From: CAISCU01 sp943361925
GTDB taxonomy: Bacteria; Bacteroidota; Bacteroidia; UKL13-3
NCBI GenBank assembly: GCA_943361925.1
Contig: CALRIT020000020.1
Span: 1 to 64,000, forward strand
Length of the DNA stretch: 64,000 nt
Direction of reading: 5' to 3'
Both the position numbers and the translations under genes were made by a program. Each line of letters starts with the position of its first letter. Position 1 is the stretch's first letter. Below, one piece after another: positions 42,897 through 52,096 of this stretch. The notes beneath the pieces were generated by a model. The model searched no databases and was not told the origin of the DNA. It worked only from the letters and a program-made list of their open reading frames with translations.

Positions 42897-44204
42897 ATGG
42901 GCTCATTTAAAGTAAACGGCGGTAAACAATTAAAGGGAGAAATTATCCCTCAAGGTGCAAAAAATGAAGCATTACAGATTTTATCTGCGGTATTGCTTAC
43001 AGAGGAAGAAATAATCATTAGTAATATTCCCAATATCAGGGATGTTATGAAATTGATTGAGTTATTAGGTGATTTAGGTGTTGATGTCAACAAAATTGAA
43101 GAAGGAACTTATTCATTCAGGGCTAAAAACATCAATCTTGAATATTTAATTAGTGACGATTTTAAAAAGAAAGGTGCTAGTTTACGTGGTTCTATTATGA
43201 TAATTGGACCGCTTTTAGCTCGCTTTGGAAAGGCATATATTCCTGAACCTGGTGGAGATAAAATTGGTAGAAGACCCGTTGATACTCATTTAAGAGGATT
43301 TGAAAATCTTGGAGCAAATTTCGAACATAATTTAGGTGATCGCTTTTACAAAATAAATGCAAGTAACTTAAAAGGAACCTATATGGTTTTGGATGAAGCA
43401 TCTGTTACAGGTACAGCTAATATTGTAATGGCAGCAACACTCGCAAAAGGTACAACATCTTTATATAATGCTGCCTGCGAACCTTATGTACAGCAATTAT
43501 GTAAAATGCTTAATTCAATGGGAGCTAAAATTACAGGAATTGGTTCTAATTTATTACACATTGAAGGCGTTGAATCATTAGGTGGATGCAAACACAGAAT
43601 GCTTCCTGATATGATTGAAATTGGAAGTTTTATTGGATTAGCAGCTACAACACAATCAGAAATAACAATTAAAGATTGTTCTATTGAAAGCCTTGGTATC
43701 ATTCCGAAAATCTTCCAAAGAATGGGAATTCATATGGAATTTAAAGGAGATGATATTTATTTACCCTCACAGGATTCTTTTAAAATTGATACATTAATTG
43801 ATGGTTCAATTTTAACCATTAAAGATGGTATTTGGCCTGCCTTTACTCCCGATTTAATTTCGATTGCACTTGTAACTGCAACACAAGCCAAAGGTTCTGT
43901 TTTAATCCACCAATGGATGTTTGAAAGCCGCTTGTTTTTCGTAGATAATTTAATTGATATGGGTGCAAGAATTATTCTTTGTGATCCACATCGCGCAGTG
44001 GTAATTGGTTCGAACAGAGAAACGAAATTAAGAGGCATTACAATGTCATCACCTGATATCAGAGCAGGGGTTTCTATGCTGATTGCTGCTTTGGCTGCTC
44101 AAGGAACAAGTACCATCAACAATATCGAACAAATTGATCGTGGATATCAATTTATTGATAAGCGTTTGCAGGCAATTGGTGCTGATATTACCCGAATTGA
44201 TTAA
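42897..44204 (+). CDS. murA: UDP-N-acetylglucosamine 1-carboxyvinyltransferase, Asp-type
   Basis: A 435-residue MurA that transfers enolpyruvate from PEP to UDP-GlcNAc, the first committed step of peptidoglycan synthesis. The N-terminal GAKNEALQILSAVLL holds the catalytic Lys-Asn, and the second domain's RAGVSMLIAALAAQG is typical. The active-site loop reads EPGGDKIGRRPVDTHL: Asp stands where E. coli MurA has Cys115, the residue fosfomycin alkylates. Asp versions work and are fosfomycin-insensitive in other bacteria. It follows the barrel gene by nine bases and its stop overlaps the next gene's ATG (TAATG). Confidence 0.95.
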   Translation: MGSFKVNGGKQLKGEIIPQGAKNEALQILSAVLLTEEEIIISNIPNIRDVMKLIELLGDLGVDVNKIEEGTYSFRAKNINLEYLISDDFKKKGASLRGSIMIIGPLLARFGKAYIPEPGGDKIGRRPVDTHLRGFENLGANFEHNLGDRFYKINASNLKGTYMVLDEASVTGTANIVMAATLAKGTTSLYNAACEPYVQQLCKMLNSMGAKITGIGSNLLHIEGVESLGGCKHRMLPDMIEIGSFIGLAATTQSEITIKDCSIESLGIIPKIFQRMGIHMEFKGDDIYLPSQDSFKIDTLIDGSILTIKDGIWPAFTPDLISIALVTATQAKGSVLIHQWMFESRLFFVDNLIDMGARIILCDPHRAVVIGSNRETKLRGITMSSPDIRAGVSMLIAALAAQGTSTINNIEQIDRGYQFIDKRLQAIGADITRID

Positions 44205-44707
44205 TGAAACGTATTCTTTTTTTCTTTTGTTTGATAGGTTTAATTAACCAAGCAAATGGTCAGAACATAACCTTGAATGTTGGAGATACATTTCCAAATT
44301 TTCAATATAGGGGAATGTTTCAAAAAGAAAACAGACTTTCCGGTTTAAAAGGAAGTTATGTTCTCATTCATTTTTGGTCGAGTTGGAATGTTGAAAGCAG
44401 AGAAATGCAACTGGAATTCATTCCCATTTATTCAAAATACAAAGAAAAAAAGTTTAAAAAAGGTAAAAAGTTTTATATCATTTCATTTAGCCTGGATGAG
44501 GAGCAAAGGTTATTTGATTTGGCTACTAAAAAAGATAACCTTCCATGGAGCAGCGATTATTGTGATTTTAAAGTTTGGAATTCTGAATTGGTTATTAAAT
44601 GCGGAATTAAACGAATACCATCAAATTTCCTTTTAAATCCTGAAGGAAAAATTATAGCAATTAATGTTAATGTTGAAGAATTGGAGCAGCTTTTAAGGGG
44701 ATTTTAG
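44204..44707 (+). CDS. Thioredoxin-fold (TlpA/AhpC-TSA-like) protein lacking the CxxC pair
   Basis: A 167-residue exported protein: signal peptide (ILFFFCLIGLINQANGQ), then a TlpA-like thioredoxin fold (LNVGDTFPNFQYRGMF, SYVLIHFWSSWNVESREMQ, FYIISFSLDEEQRLFDLA, RIPSNFLLNPEGKIIAINV). The place normally occupied by WCxxC reads WSSWNVES, with no cysteine, although the cis-Pro (RIPSNFL) is kept. It therefore cannot do standard disulfide chemistry; a binding or structural role is likelier. Two other cysteines (CDF and KCG) are not in the active-site positions. Translation is coupled to murA by a one-base overlap. Confidence 0.8.
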   Translation: MKRILFFFCLIGLINQANGQNITLNVGDTFPNFQYRGMFQKENRLSGLKGSYVLIHFWSSWNVESREMQLEFIPIYSKYKEKKFKKGKKFYIISFSLDEEQRLFDLATKKDNLPWSSDYCDFKVWNSELVIKCGIKRIPSNFLLNPEGKIIAINVNVEELEQLLRGF

Positions 44708-44778
44708 TTGATGTCACAATGTCACAATTCAAGCCATGGCAAAATCTTTGAGCTTAAGTTGAAAAAATAGTTTTACAA

Positions 44779-45372
44779 ATGAGTGAGCAAGAAAACAAAA
44801 AAGAAGAGAATCAACACGAAGATTTGAATTATCAGGCAGATGGACAAGGTCAGGAAGAGGAGTTAAAAGCAATGGTTGACGAAATTCTAAATCATGATCA
44901 ATCAAAAACTGACACAGAAACTGACCCAATTGAAAAAATGAAAGCCGAATTGACAGAAGTACAAGATAAATACATCAGGTTATATTCTGAATTCGAAAAT
45001 TATAAAAGACGCACCACTAAAGAAAGATCTGATTTATTAAGAAGTGCAAACCAGGAAACATTAGTTTCTTTACTTCCGGTAATGGATGATTTTGAAAGAG
45101 CCATGAAATCCATCAATGCTGTTGAAGGTAATGATGCCATGAAAACAGGAATTGAGCTAGTTTATGGCAAATTAAAAACCACTTTAACCCAAAAAGGATT
45201 AAAGGAAATGGAAACCAATGGTAAAGAGTTTGATGTTGAATTTCATGAAGGAATAACTAAAATTCCTGCTCCTACTGAGGATTTAAAAGGTAAAGTAATA
45301 GATACCCTAGAAAAAGGATATTTCTTAAATGAAAAAGTTATTCGTTTCGCCAAAGTTGTTGTTGGTGAATAA
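44779..45372 (+). CDS. grpE: Nucleotide exchange factor GrpE
   Basis: A 197-residue GrpE, the exchange factor that releases ADP from DnaK. An acidic, low-complexity N-terminus (residues 1-55) is followed by the long dimerising helix (KMKAELTEVQDKYIRLYSEF, ENYKRRTTKE) and the beta domain with LLPVMDDFERAM and LNEKVIRFAKVVVGE. Length and order are standard. dnaJ starts 11 bases after its stop, so the pair is co-transcribed; dnaK is not in the window. I see no CIRCE element or other heat-shock operator in the 71-base gap upstream. Confidence 0.95.
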   Translation: MSEQENKKEENQHEDLNYQADGQGQEEELKAMVDEILNHDQSKTDTETDPIEKMKAELTEVQDKYIRLYSEFENYKRRTTKERSDLLRSANQETLVSLLPVMDDFERAMKSINAVEGNDAMKTGIELVYGKLKTTLTQKGLKEMETNGKEFDVEFHEGITKIPAPTEDLKGKVIDTLEKGYFLNEKVIRFAKVVVGE

Positions 45373-45383
45373 TTTAAAATAAA

Positions 45384-46544
45384 ATGGCAAAAAGAGATTT
45401 TTATGAGGTTTTAGGAGTCGGTAAAGGAGCAACGCCTGAGGAGATAAAAAAAGCTTACAGGCAAATGGCAATCAAGTACCATCCTGATAAAAACCCCGGT
45501 AATAAAGAGGCTGAAGATAAATTTAAAGAAGCTGCTGAAGCTTATGAAGTTTTAAGCGATTCAGAAAAAAAAGCCAGATACGATAGATTTGGTCACCAAG
45601 GTGTTGGTGGCGCTGGTGGCGCTGGCGGACAACATATGAACATGGATGATATCTTCAGTAATTTTGGAGATATTTTTGGTGATGGACATCCTTTTGAATC
45701 ATTTTTTGGAGGTTCAGGAGGCGGTCGCCAAAGAGGCGGAACACGCCAAAGAGTAGGAAGTAATTTGAGAGTTAAAGTGAAATTAACTCTACAAGAAATT
45801 GCAACCGGTGTTGAAAAGAAACTTAAAGTAAACAAACAAGTAGCTTGTAAAAGTTGCGGTGGAAATGGTGCTAAAGATAAATCTTCTTTTAAAACATGCG
45901 GAACTTGCGGTGGAGCCGGTCAGGTAAGAAGAGTTACTCAAACTTTTCTAGGACAAATGCAAACAACTAGCACTTGTCCTACATGTAATGGAGAAGGTAA
46001 TGTAATAACAAATAATTGTGGTTCATGCAGAGGAACAGGAAGAACTGAGGGTGAAGAAATCATTAGTATCAATATTCCTGCAGGTGTTGCAGATGGAATG
46101 CAATTGAGCATGAGCGGCAAAGGAAATGCTCCTGAAAGAGGCGGTATTCCTGGTGATTTAATTATTCTTATTGAAGAAATTGATGATCCTGTTTTAAAAA
46201 GAGATGGTAATAATATTGTTTACGATTTATTCCTCAATTTTGCTGATGCTGCTTTAGGAACTAATGTTGAAATTCCAACTGTAAATGGAAAAGTAAAACT
46301 AAAAATTGATGCAGGAACACAAGCCGGTAAAATACTAAGATTAAGAGGTAAAGGTTTACCTGAAGTCAATTCCGGTGGTTATCATGGTGACCAATTGGTT
46401 CATATCAATGTTTGGACACCTAAAAAGTTGAGTTCAGAAGAAAAAGCAATCCTTGAAAAACTAAGAACTGCTGAGAATTTCGACCCCAAACCAGAACATA
46501 ATGAAAGAAATTTCTTTGATAGAATGAAGGAATTCTTCAACTAA
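45384..46544 (+). CDS. dnaJ: Chaperone DnaJ
   Basis: A 386-residue type I J-protein: J domain with YHPDKNPGNK (HPD motif, residues about 32-41), Gly/Phe-rich segment (GGAGGAGGQHMNMDDIFSNF), four zinc-binding repeats (CKSCGGNG, CGTCGGAG, CPTCNGEG, CGSCRGTG) and the two substrate-binding C-terminal barrels and dimerisation end. It stimulates the DnaK ATPase and delivers unfolded clients. All four CxxCxGxG repeats are intact. Co-transcribed with grpE and followed by a terminator-like hairpin at 46568-46608. Confidence 0.97.
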   Translation: MAKRDFYEVLGVGKGATPEEIKKAYRQMAIKYHPDKNPGNKEAEDKFKEAAEAYEVLSDSEKKARYDRFGHQGVGGAGGAGGQHMNMDDIFSNFGDIFGDGHPFESFFGGSGGGRQRGGTRQRVGSNLRVKVKLTLQEIATGVEKKLKVNKQVACKSCGGNGAKDKSSFKTCGTCGGAGQVRRVTQTFLGQMQTTSTCPTCNGEGNVITNNCGSCRGTGRTEGEEIISINIPAGVADGMQLSMSGKGNAPERGGIPGDLIILIEEIDDPVLKRDGNNIVYDLFLNFADAALGTNVEIPTVNGKVKLKIDAGTQAGKILRLRGKGLPEVNSGGYHGDQLVHINVWTPKKLSSEEKAILEKLRTAENFDPKPEHNERNFFDRMKEFFN

Positions 46545-46567
46545 AAAATTCTAATAAATTAATGATG

Positions 46568-46608
46568 GATGCCTGTTTTAGTAGAATCTAGGACAGGCAT
46601 CTGTTTTT
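46568..46608 (+). terminator. Terminator after dnaJ, inside the 3' end of the convergent gene
   Basis: GATGCCTGT (46568-46576) and ACAGGCATC (46593-46601) form a perfect 9-bp stem with a 16-base loop, followed by TGTTTTT. Part of the stem doubles as the last codons of the gene on the opposite strand. Confidence 0.55.
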
Positions 46609-47324
46609 CCGCCAAATCCAATATATAAGGCTACTCCTGAATACCAATAACCATCTGTAGGAATCCATGAATATTTATATAAGTTTCCTGAAAGCTTATT
46701 TGTAGTAGTTAAATTGAAATTATTTTCTAGATAAATTCTGATATTTTCTGAAACACGTAATCCGATATTTAAACCAGCGTGGCCAGTAACGGCTGTAACT
46801 TTATCAGGAGCGTTTCTTGTGCCTAAATATCCATCTTCATAACCATATCCAATAGTTGCAAAATTGGCAAGCTCCCTTTCCGAAACCGGATTTACACCAA
46901 AGTATCTTGATTTCAAATTAATTAGACCTAAACCCAATGTTCCATTAAATGTAATGGCTGAACCACTTAAATCAACATTATTGTTTAAACTATATTGAGC
47001 TGTAAATTGAACATCTTGAAAAAAACACTCCAATCCTTGAGTATTTTCAGATTTTAAGGTCATGATTGATGCATTTCTTGCAAAACCACCAATTTCCCAA
47101 TTGCTGTTAATTGTTTTATAAAATGCTAAAGATTGTGCTATTCTATTTTCATTATAACTCCCAAAATTAGAAGTTATTTTATAATCCATTTGGTCACCCA
47201 AGTAATATGTGTAACCAATACCTACTCCTAATCTATAAGTATGCCCTACTTTTATTTTAGCAAATGAGGCAGTTGATAGCAGTAGAAATGTAGCAACTAA
47301 AAAGTATGTAAATCTAGTTTTCAA
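46578..47324 (-). CDS. Putative outer-membrane barrel protein, paralogue A
   Basis: A 248-residue protein with a signal peptide (YFLVATFLLLSTASFA) and alternating aromatic/hydrophobic strands that suggest a small beta-barrel: YRLGVGIGYTYYLGDQMDYK, NIGLRVSENIRIYLENNFNL, SGVALYIGFGG. I do not recognise a named family. It is paralogous to the next gene upstream: both share LGDQMDY/IGTQMDY, LENNFNLTTTNKLSGNL/FENIYTQTTTTTLSGNL and a C-terminal CPR plus two aromatics. The terminal CPRFY with a single Cys is unusual for a barrel end. A cell-surface role is inferred only from the leader and strand pattern. Confidence 0.6.
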   Translation of the reverse strand: MKTRFTYFLVATFLLLSTASFAKIKVGHTYRLGVGIGYTYYLGDQMDYKITSNFGSYNENRIAQSLAFYKTINSNWEIGGFARNASIMTLKSENTQGLECFFQDVQFTAQYSLNNNVDLSGSAITFNGTLGLGLINLKSRYFGVNPVSERELANFATIGYGYEDGYLGTRNAPDKVTAVTGHAGLNIGLRVSENIRIYLENNFNLTTTNKLSGNLYKYSWIPTDGYWYSGVALYIGFGGKTDACPRFY

Positions 47325-47422
47325 TGATTGGTATTATTACCATACAAAGAAACGCAATTTTTTAAGGAAAAATTAAATTGACAAACAAACTTTTTATGTG
47401 GTATGAAATTCTTAATAAATGG

Positions 47423-48250
47423 TTAAAACCAACGTGGACAGCTATTTCGGCCGAATGAACCAATCTTTTTACCAAGGTTTAGGTATAAACTCAAACCAGA
47501 ATAGAATATTCCATCAGGCGGAAAATTAGAATCCATTAATAAGTTTCCAGAGAGAGTGGTAGTAGTAGTTTGGGTATAAATATTTTCAAAATAAAGTATC
47601 ATATTTCCTGATAATCTATAACCAATATTGAAGCCGATATTTCCTACTGCAGCAAACTTTTTATCAGGAATATTATAGAATTTTTGAGCTCTGAATTGTC
47701 CCTCTCCTGAATAACCATATCCAATACTCGAAGCAATTTGTGTAATAGATTGTTTTCTTGGATCAGTGTAAAAATATTGTGACTGGTAATAAATGCCACC
47801 AAAACCTAATTGAAGATTAAAGGTTAATGAAGCAACATCCAGTAAAATATTGTTATTTAAACTCTTTTGAAAGTTGATTTGCATTTCATTAAAATTACCC
47901 ATAATTCCTTGAGTTTTATTAGATTTTAAGCTCGCAAATGAACCCTGTTTTAAAGTAGCCCCATATTCCCAGTTATTGTTCATTGTGCGATAAACACCTA
48001 AGCCATAACCTAATTTTAACTCATTGATATCACCAAAATTTCTAGTAAGTTGATAATCCATTTGAGTACCAATATAAAGGTTTACACCCGTTGAAATTCC
48101 TAATCTTGTAGATCCTTTCGTTTCATACTTTTGAGTTGAATTCATTCCCAATGGTTTGTTAAATTCTAATTCCTTAGAAAAAACCATTACAGAAAATAAC
48201 ATCATAACACTAATAATGAGACCCTTCTTTAATTCCATACTATTATTCAA
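47423..48250 (-). CDS. Putative outer-membrane barrel protein, paralogue B
   Basis: A 275-residue paralogue of the downstream gene, with a leader (GLIISVMMLFSVMVFSKELE) that is a plausible signal peptide. Blocks shared with paralogue A include TGVNLYIGTQMDYQLTRNFG, NNNWEYGATLKQGSFASLKS, SIGYGYSGEGQF and the C-terminal SGLSLYLNLGKK...SCPRWF. The pair probably arose by tandem duplication; the 98-base gap between them holds no strong terminator. Function is unknown. The 383 bases upstream, before the ABC transporter, have no gene. Confidence 0.6.
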   Translation of the reverse strand: MNNSMELKKGLIISVMMLFSVMVFSKELEFNKPLGMNSTQKYETKGSTRLGISTGVNLYIGTQMDYQLTRNFGDINELKLGYGLGVYRTMNNNWEYGATLKQGSFASLKSNKTQGIMGNFNEMQINFQKSLNNNILLDVASLTFNLQLGFGGIYYQSQYFYTDPRKQSITQIASSIGYGYSGEGQFRAQKFYNIPDKKFAAVGNIGFNIGYRLSGNMILYFENIYTQTTTTTLSGNLLMDSNFPPDGIFYSGLSLYLNLGKKIGSFGRNSCPRWF

Positions 48251-48633
48251 AAGTTATATGCCTTTGTAAAATTAATTAACGACTTGCTATATTAATTAAA
48301 TTATTGTTCCTAAAACAGTAAAATTAAAAAAAAGTGGGTTTAAATTAATATTTATACCTAATAAATAGAATAAAAACATCTGATTGATTATTAATCAATA
48401 TCATTTTATGCAATATTGAAATTTCATAATGATAAGATTTTCAAACAGATAGACTTTAATTTAAAAATGATTATCATTTGATTTTTTGGTTTTAAAAATT
48501 CATCATTTTAAAAAGAATTTTTTTGGAAGTAACATAACTCAAATCTCATAAACTATTTAAACATTCTATCACTTTTACAAACCTTCTAATAAAAAATAAG
48601 CTTTCAATCACAAAAATTAACTTTCTTGCAATC
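48251..48633. other. Gene-free gap, very AT-rich
   Basis: These 383 bases separate the divergent barrel-protein and ABC-transporter genes. No open frame of note, tRNA or strong hairpin is seen. The only clear structure is the 15-base palindrome at 48465-48479. Confidence 0.6.
48465..48479. promoter_or_regulatory. 7-1-7 palindrome, possible regulator site
   Basis: AAATGAT-T-ATCATTT is a perfect 7-1-7 inverted repeat in the gap upstream of the ABC transporter. The geometry resembles Fur-family boxes, but the arm sequence differs from the TGATAAT consensus and AT-rich DNA makes such palindromes more likely by chance. Confidence 0.25.
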
Positions 48634-49545
48634 ATGATTATTCAGGCAAATCAGGTAACTAAAACGTATAGCAATCATACTGCTTTAAAAAACCTTAGCT
48701 TAGACATTCCCAAAGGAAAAATTTATGGCCTACTTGGCCCAAATGGTGCAGGAAAAACAAGTTTTATCAGAATACTTACCCAAATAACCCAGGCTGATTC
48801 AGGTACCATTCTGTTTAATGGTCAGAATTTAAATAGCAGTCATATTTACGAAATGGGTTATTTACCTGAAGAAAGAGGACTCTACAAAAAAATGCAGGTT
48901 GCAGAGCAACTTTTATATTTTGCTGAGCTGAAAGGTTTATCTCCTAAAGATGCCAAGATTAAACTTAAATATTGGGTTGATAAATTTGAAATTCAATCCT
49001 GGTTAGGTAAAAAAGTTGAAGAACTTTCAAAAGGAATGCAGCAAAAAATTCAATTCATTGCCACTGTTCTTCATGAACCTAAACTTATCATTTTAGATGA
49101 ACCATTTTCAGGATTCGACCCAATCAATGCCCAATTGTTAGTTGATGAAATTTTATTACTTAAAGAAAAGGGTTGTACTATAATTTTTTCTACTCATCGA
49201 ATGGATTCAGTTGAATTACTTTGTGATAAAATTGCATTAATTAATCGTTCTGAAAAAGTGCTAGAGGGAAATGTTGAAGATATTAAAAATCAATTTAAAT
49301 CAAACACTTATGAAGTAATTTATGATGGTGAGAATTTAAATGAAAATGATACTTTTTCAATTGAACATATTGATTCAAAAAAGAAAAAATCTGCATTAAT
49401 TTCCTTGAAACAGAACTTAAATAATAACCAAATTATTCAATCTATTATGAATCAAAATGTGGAGATTTTAAGTTTCTCTGAAAAACTTCCAAGCATGGAA
49501 GAAATCTTTATTAAGGCTGTTGAATCAAGTAATTTAAACAAATAG
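48634..49545 (+). CDS. ABC exporter ATP-binding protein (NatA-like)
   Basis: A 303-residue ABC ATPase: Walker A GPNGAGKTSF, signature LSKGMQQKIQ, Walker B LIILDEPFSGFDP, and the switch His in FSTHRMDS. The C-terminal 80 residues form the accessory domain common in NatA-type ATPases (PSMEEIFIKAVESSN). It energises the permease encoded one base downstream. The substrate is unknown: NatAB exports sodium in Bacillus, but the family covers drugs, lipids and peptides. Confidence 0.92.
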   Translation: MIIQANQVTKTYSNHTALKNLSLDIPKGKIYGLLGPNGAGKTSFIRILTQITQADSGTILFNGQNLNSSHIYEMGYLPEERGLYKKMQVAEQLLYFAELKGLSPKDAKIKLKYWVDKFEIQSWLGKKVEELSKGMQQKIQFIATVLHEPKLIILDEPFSGFDPINAQLLVDEILLLKEKGCTIIFSTHRMDSVELLCDKIALINRSEKVLEGNVEDIKNQFKSNTYEVIYDGENLNENDTFSIEHIDSKKKKSALISLKQNLNNNQIIQSIMNQNVEILSFSEKLPSMEEIFIKAVESSNLNK

Positions 49546-49546
49546 T

Positions 49547-50863
49547 ATGAAAAAAATTTGGCTTGTTACAAAACGTGAATACATCACCAGGGTAAAAAAG
49601 AAATCGTTTTTGGTGATGACACTTTTATCGCCTCTTCTAATTGTTTTATTCTACGGAATTATATTTTATTTCAGCTTCAACAAAGATATTTCTGATACTT
49701 CAAAAAAAGTTCTTATTGTAGATGAATCTGGTAATTTCGAAAATCAATTAAAGAATAGTAAGACCATTACATTTGAATATACTGATATTAAGAAAGATGA
49801 CATAGAAGAAGTTCTTGAAAGTGATGAAAACTATGGAATCATTTTTATTCCTGCTAATTCTGATTCTATTAAAGAGCTTGAATTTTTAGGGAAAGAACAA
49901 CCTAGTTTAAATACCTTAGACTATATAGAATCTCAATTTTTATCTACCATTAAAAATAAAAAATTATCTGAAAAAGGAATTGATAAAGAGATTTTAACTC
50001 AGATAAATAGTCAGAAATTAAACCTAAAAACCATTAAGTATACTGAAAAAGGTATTGAGAAAGGCAATTCTGGAGTTACCACAATGATTGGTTTTATTGG
50101 TGCTTTCCTAATTTATCTGTTTATATTTTTATATGGAATTCAGGTAATGAGAGGTGTTATTGAAGAAAAAACAAATCGCATTGTTGAAGTTATAATTTCA
50201 TCTGTTAAACCTTTTCAATTGATGATGGGTAAAATCGTTGGTATAGCTATGGTTGGACTTACTCAGTTTTTACTTTGGATTGTTTTAGTAAGTGTTTTAA
50301 GTGGACCTGTTTCAGGAACTGTAATGAATTTAATGGATGTTTCACCAACAGAAATTGCTGCTTCACAAGGTGCAAATATTCCAGAAAACACAAATGAAGG
50401 TGGAATTGGTGGATTTATGAATGATTTAGGAAACTACAATTTCACTTTAATCCTTTGTATGTTTTTGTTTTATTTTATTAGTGGATATTTGTTTTATGGT
50501 TCTTTGTTTGCAGCTATTGGTTCCGCCGTTGATAATGAAACCGATACTCAGCAATTTATGTTTCCTATGACAATGCCTTTAATACTCGCATTTGTTCTTG
50601 CACAAAGTGTTGTTGTGAATGCACCTAATGGATCAATTGCAGTTTGGCTTTCAATGATTCCTTTTACCAGCCCGGTAGTTATGATGGTGAGATTGCCTTT
50701 TGGTGTTCCGGTTTGGCAAATCCTGTTATCAATGTTATCAATGATTTCAGGCTTTATTTTCACAGTTTGGTTGGCAGGAAGAATTTATAGAATTGGTATT
50801 TTAACTTTTGGCAAAAAACCAAGTTACAAAGAGATTTGGAAATGGCTATTTATGAATAATTAA
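49547..50863 (+). CDS. ABC-2 type permease (NatB-like)
   Basis: A 438-residue membrane protein with an ABC-2 layout: one N-terminal span (FLVMTLLSPLLIVLFYGIIF), a large extracytoplasmic domain (residues about 45-180), then five spans including FLIYLFIFLYGIQVMRGVIE. EEKTNRIVEVIISSVKPFQL is the family's coupling-helix motif, and AIGSAVDNETDTQQFMFPMT is typical of NatB-like permeases. It starts one base after the ATPase stop, and the MFS gene begins immediately after its own stop codon, so the three genes form one transcript. Confidence 0.9.
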   Translation: MKKIWLVTKREYITRVKKKSFLVMTLLSPLLIVLFYGIIFYFSFNKDISDTSKKVLIVDESGNFENQLKNSKTITFEYTDIKKDDIEEVLESDENYGIIFIPANSDSIKELEFLGKEQPSLNTLDYIESQFLSTIKNKKLSEKGIDKEILTQINSQKLNLKTIKYTEKGIEKGNSGVTTMIGFIGAFLIYLFIFLYGIQVMRGVIEEKTNRIVEVIISSVKPFQLMMGKIVGIAMVGLTQFLLWIVLVSVLSGPVSGTVMNLMDVSPTEIAASQGANIPENTNEGGIGGFMNDLGNYNFTLILCMFLFYFISGYLFYGSLFAAIGSAVDNETDTQQFMFPMTMPLILAFVLAQSVVVNAPNGSIAVWLSMIPFTSPVVMMVRLPFGVPVWQILLSMLSMISGFIFTVWLAGRIYRIGILTFGKKPSYKEIWKWLFMNN

Positions 50864-52096
50864 ATGAGCTCAAATCCGGCAAGAACTGTACTTAAAATAA
50901 AATCGTATCGTGCATTTTTAGGAACCCGTCTGTTTCTTACTTTAGGTTTTCAAATGCAGGCTGTTTTAGTGGGTTGGAGGATTTTTGAACTAACTAAAAA
51001 TCCTTTATCCCTTGGTTTAATTGGCTTGGCTGAAGCAATTCCGGCACTTTCTGTAGCCCTTTATGCCGGTCATTTAGCTGATATTAAAAACAAAAAAAAG
51101 ATTCTTTTAATTTGTCTTACCGGTTTAATTATTAGTAGTATTGGATTGTTTTTAAGCAATACTTCTTTGCTTCAAATTCAAAATGAATCAAGGGTTTTGT
51201 TCATGTACTTCTTTATTTTTACTAGTGGAATTGCTCGCGGATTTTATGCACCTTCATCATTCTCAATCATTCCTAAATTAGTACCTAAAGAATTACTTGT
51301 AAATGCAGGGACCTTAAACTCCACAGTTTGGCAATTTGCGGCTGTTGTTGGTCCAGCAATTGGAGGTTTGATATATGCTTTTGGCGGAATTGATTTAAGT
51401 TTTGGTATAATAATTAGTTTCATGCTAATTGGCTTCTTCAACCTCACAAGAGTGCATGGAGATTTTAGTCCAAGTGGCGGTCAGACTGAAGGAATCGCAT
51501 TAAGACTTAAAGAAGGAATCAGTTTTGTATTTAACAATAAGGTGATTCTATCAGCACTTTCTTTAGATTTATTTTCAGTTTTATTTGGAGGTGCAGTCGC
51601 TTTATTACCTGTATTTGCCAATGAAATATTAATGGTAGGACCAGAAGGATTAGGAATTTTAAGAGCAGCTCCATCTTTGGGAGCAGTTATAACTATGAGT
51701 TTCCTTTCAATAAACAAGGCTATTCCACAACCCGGAAAAATTCTTATTGCTGCGGTAGCCGGATTTGGAATTTGTATGATAGGTTTTGGCTTATCTGAAA
51801 GTTTTATTCTATCAATTATACTCTTGTTTCTTAGTGGAGCATTTGACAGTGTAAGTGTTGTAATTCGATCAAATATCTTACAACTACAAACTCCAGATCA
51901 TATGAGAGGAAGAGTTTCTGCAGTGAATACCATGTTTATTGGTTCAAGTAATGAAATTGGAGCTTTTGAAAGTGGTTTGGCTGCAAAACTAATGGGAACT
52001 GTACCTTCAGTTGTTTTTGGTGGAATTATGACTCTGGCCATCGTTGGAATTACCCAAGTGAAAGCCAGAGCCCTTAAAAACTTAAAATTCGAATAA
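50864..52096 (+). CDS. MFS transporter (EntS/DUF-type exporter branch)
   Basis: A 410-residue major facilitator with 12 hydrophobic segments: RAFLGTRLFLTLGFQMQAVL, PALSVALYAGHLADIKNKKK (the A-motif, GxLaDrxxxkk) and NILQLQTPDHMRGRVSAVNT, a conserved block of the enterobactin-exporter-like MFS branch. The substrate is unknown; siderophore export is known in that branch, but no siderophore genes are here. The ATG directly follows the permease stop codon. Its stop codon is immediately followed by the left end of the 249-bp repeat element. Confidence 0.88.
   Translation: MSSNPARTVLKIKSYRAFLGTRLFLTLGFQMQAVLVGWRIFELTKNPLSLGLIGLAEAIPALSVALYAGHLADIKNKKKILLICLTGLIISSIGLFLSNTSLLQIQNESRVLFMYFFIFTSGIARGFYAPSSFSIIPKLVPKELLVNAGTLNSTVWQFAAVVGPAIGGLIYAFGGIDLSFGIIISFMLIGFFNLTRVHGDFSPSGGQTEGIALRLKEGISFVFNNKVILSALSLDLFSVLFGGAVALLPVFANEILMVGPEGLGILRAAPSLGAVITMSFLSINKAIPQPGKILIAAVAGFGICMIGFGLSESFILSIILLFLSGAFDSVSVVIRSNILQLQTPDHMRGRVSAVNTMFIGSSNEIGAFESGLAAKLMGTVPSVVFGGIMTLAIVGITQVKARALKNLKFE

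Noticed and set aside
44711..44726. Tandem ATGTCACA repeat upstream of grpE
   Set aside because: Two 8-base copies only; no inverted symmetry and no resemblance to CIRCE or a known heat-shock site, so chance cannot be excluded.
48465..48479. Fur box upstream of the ABC transporter
   Set aside because: It has 7-1-7 symmetry, but the arms do not match the Fur consensus and no iron gene is nearby; kept only as a low-confidence palindrome.
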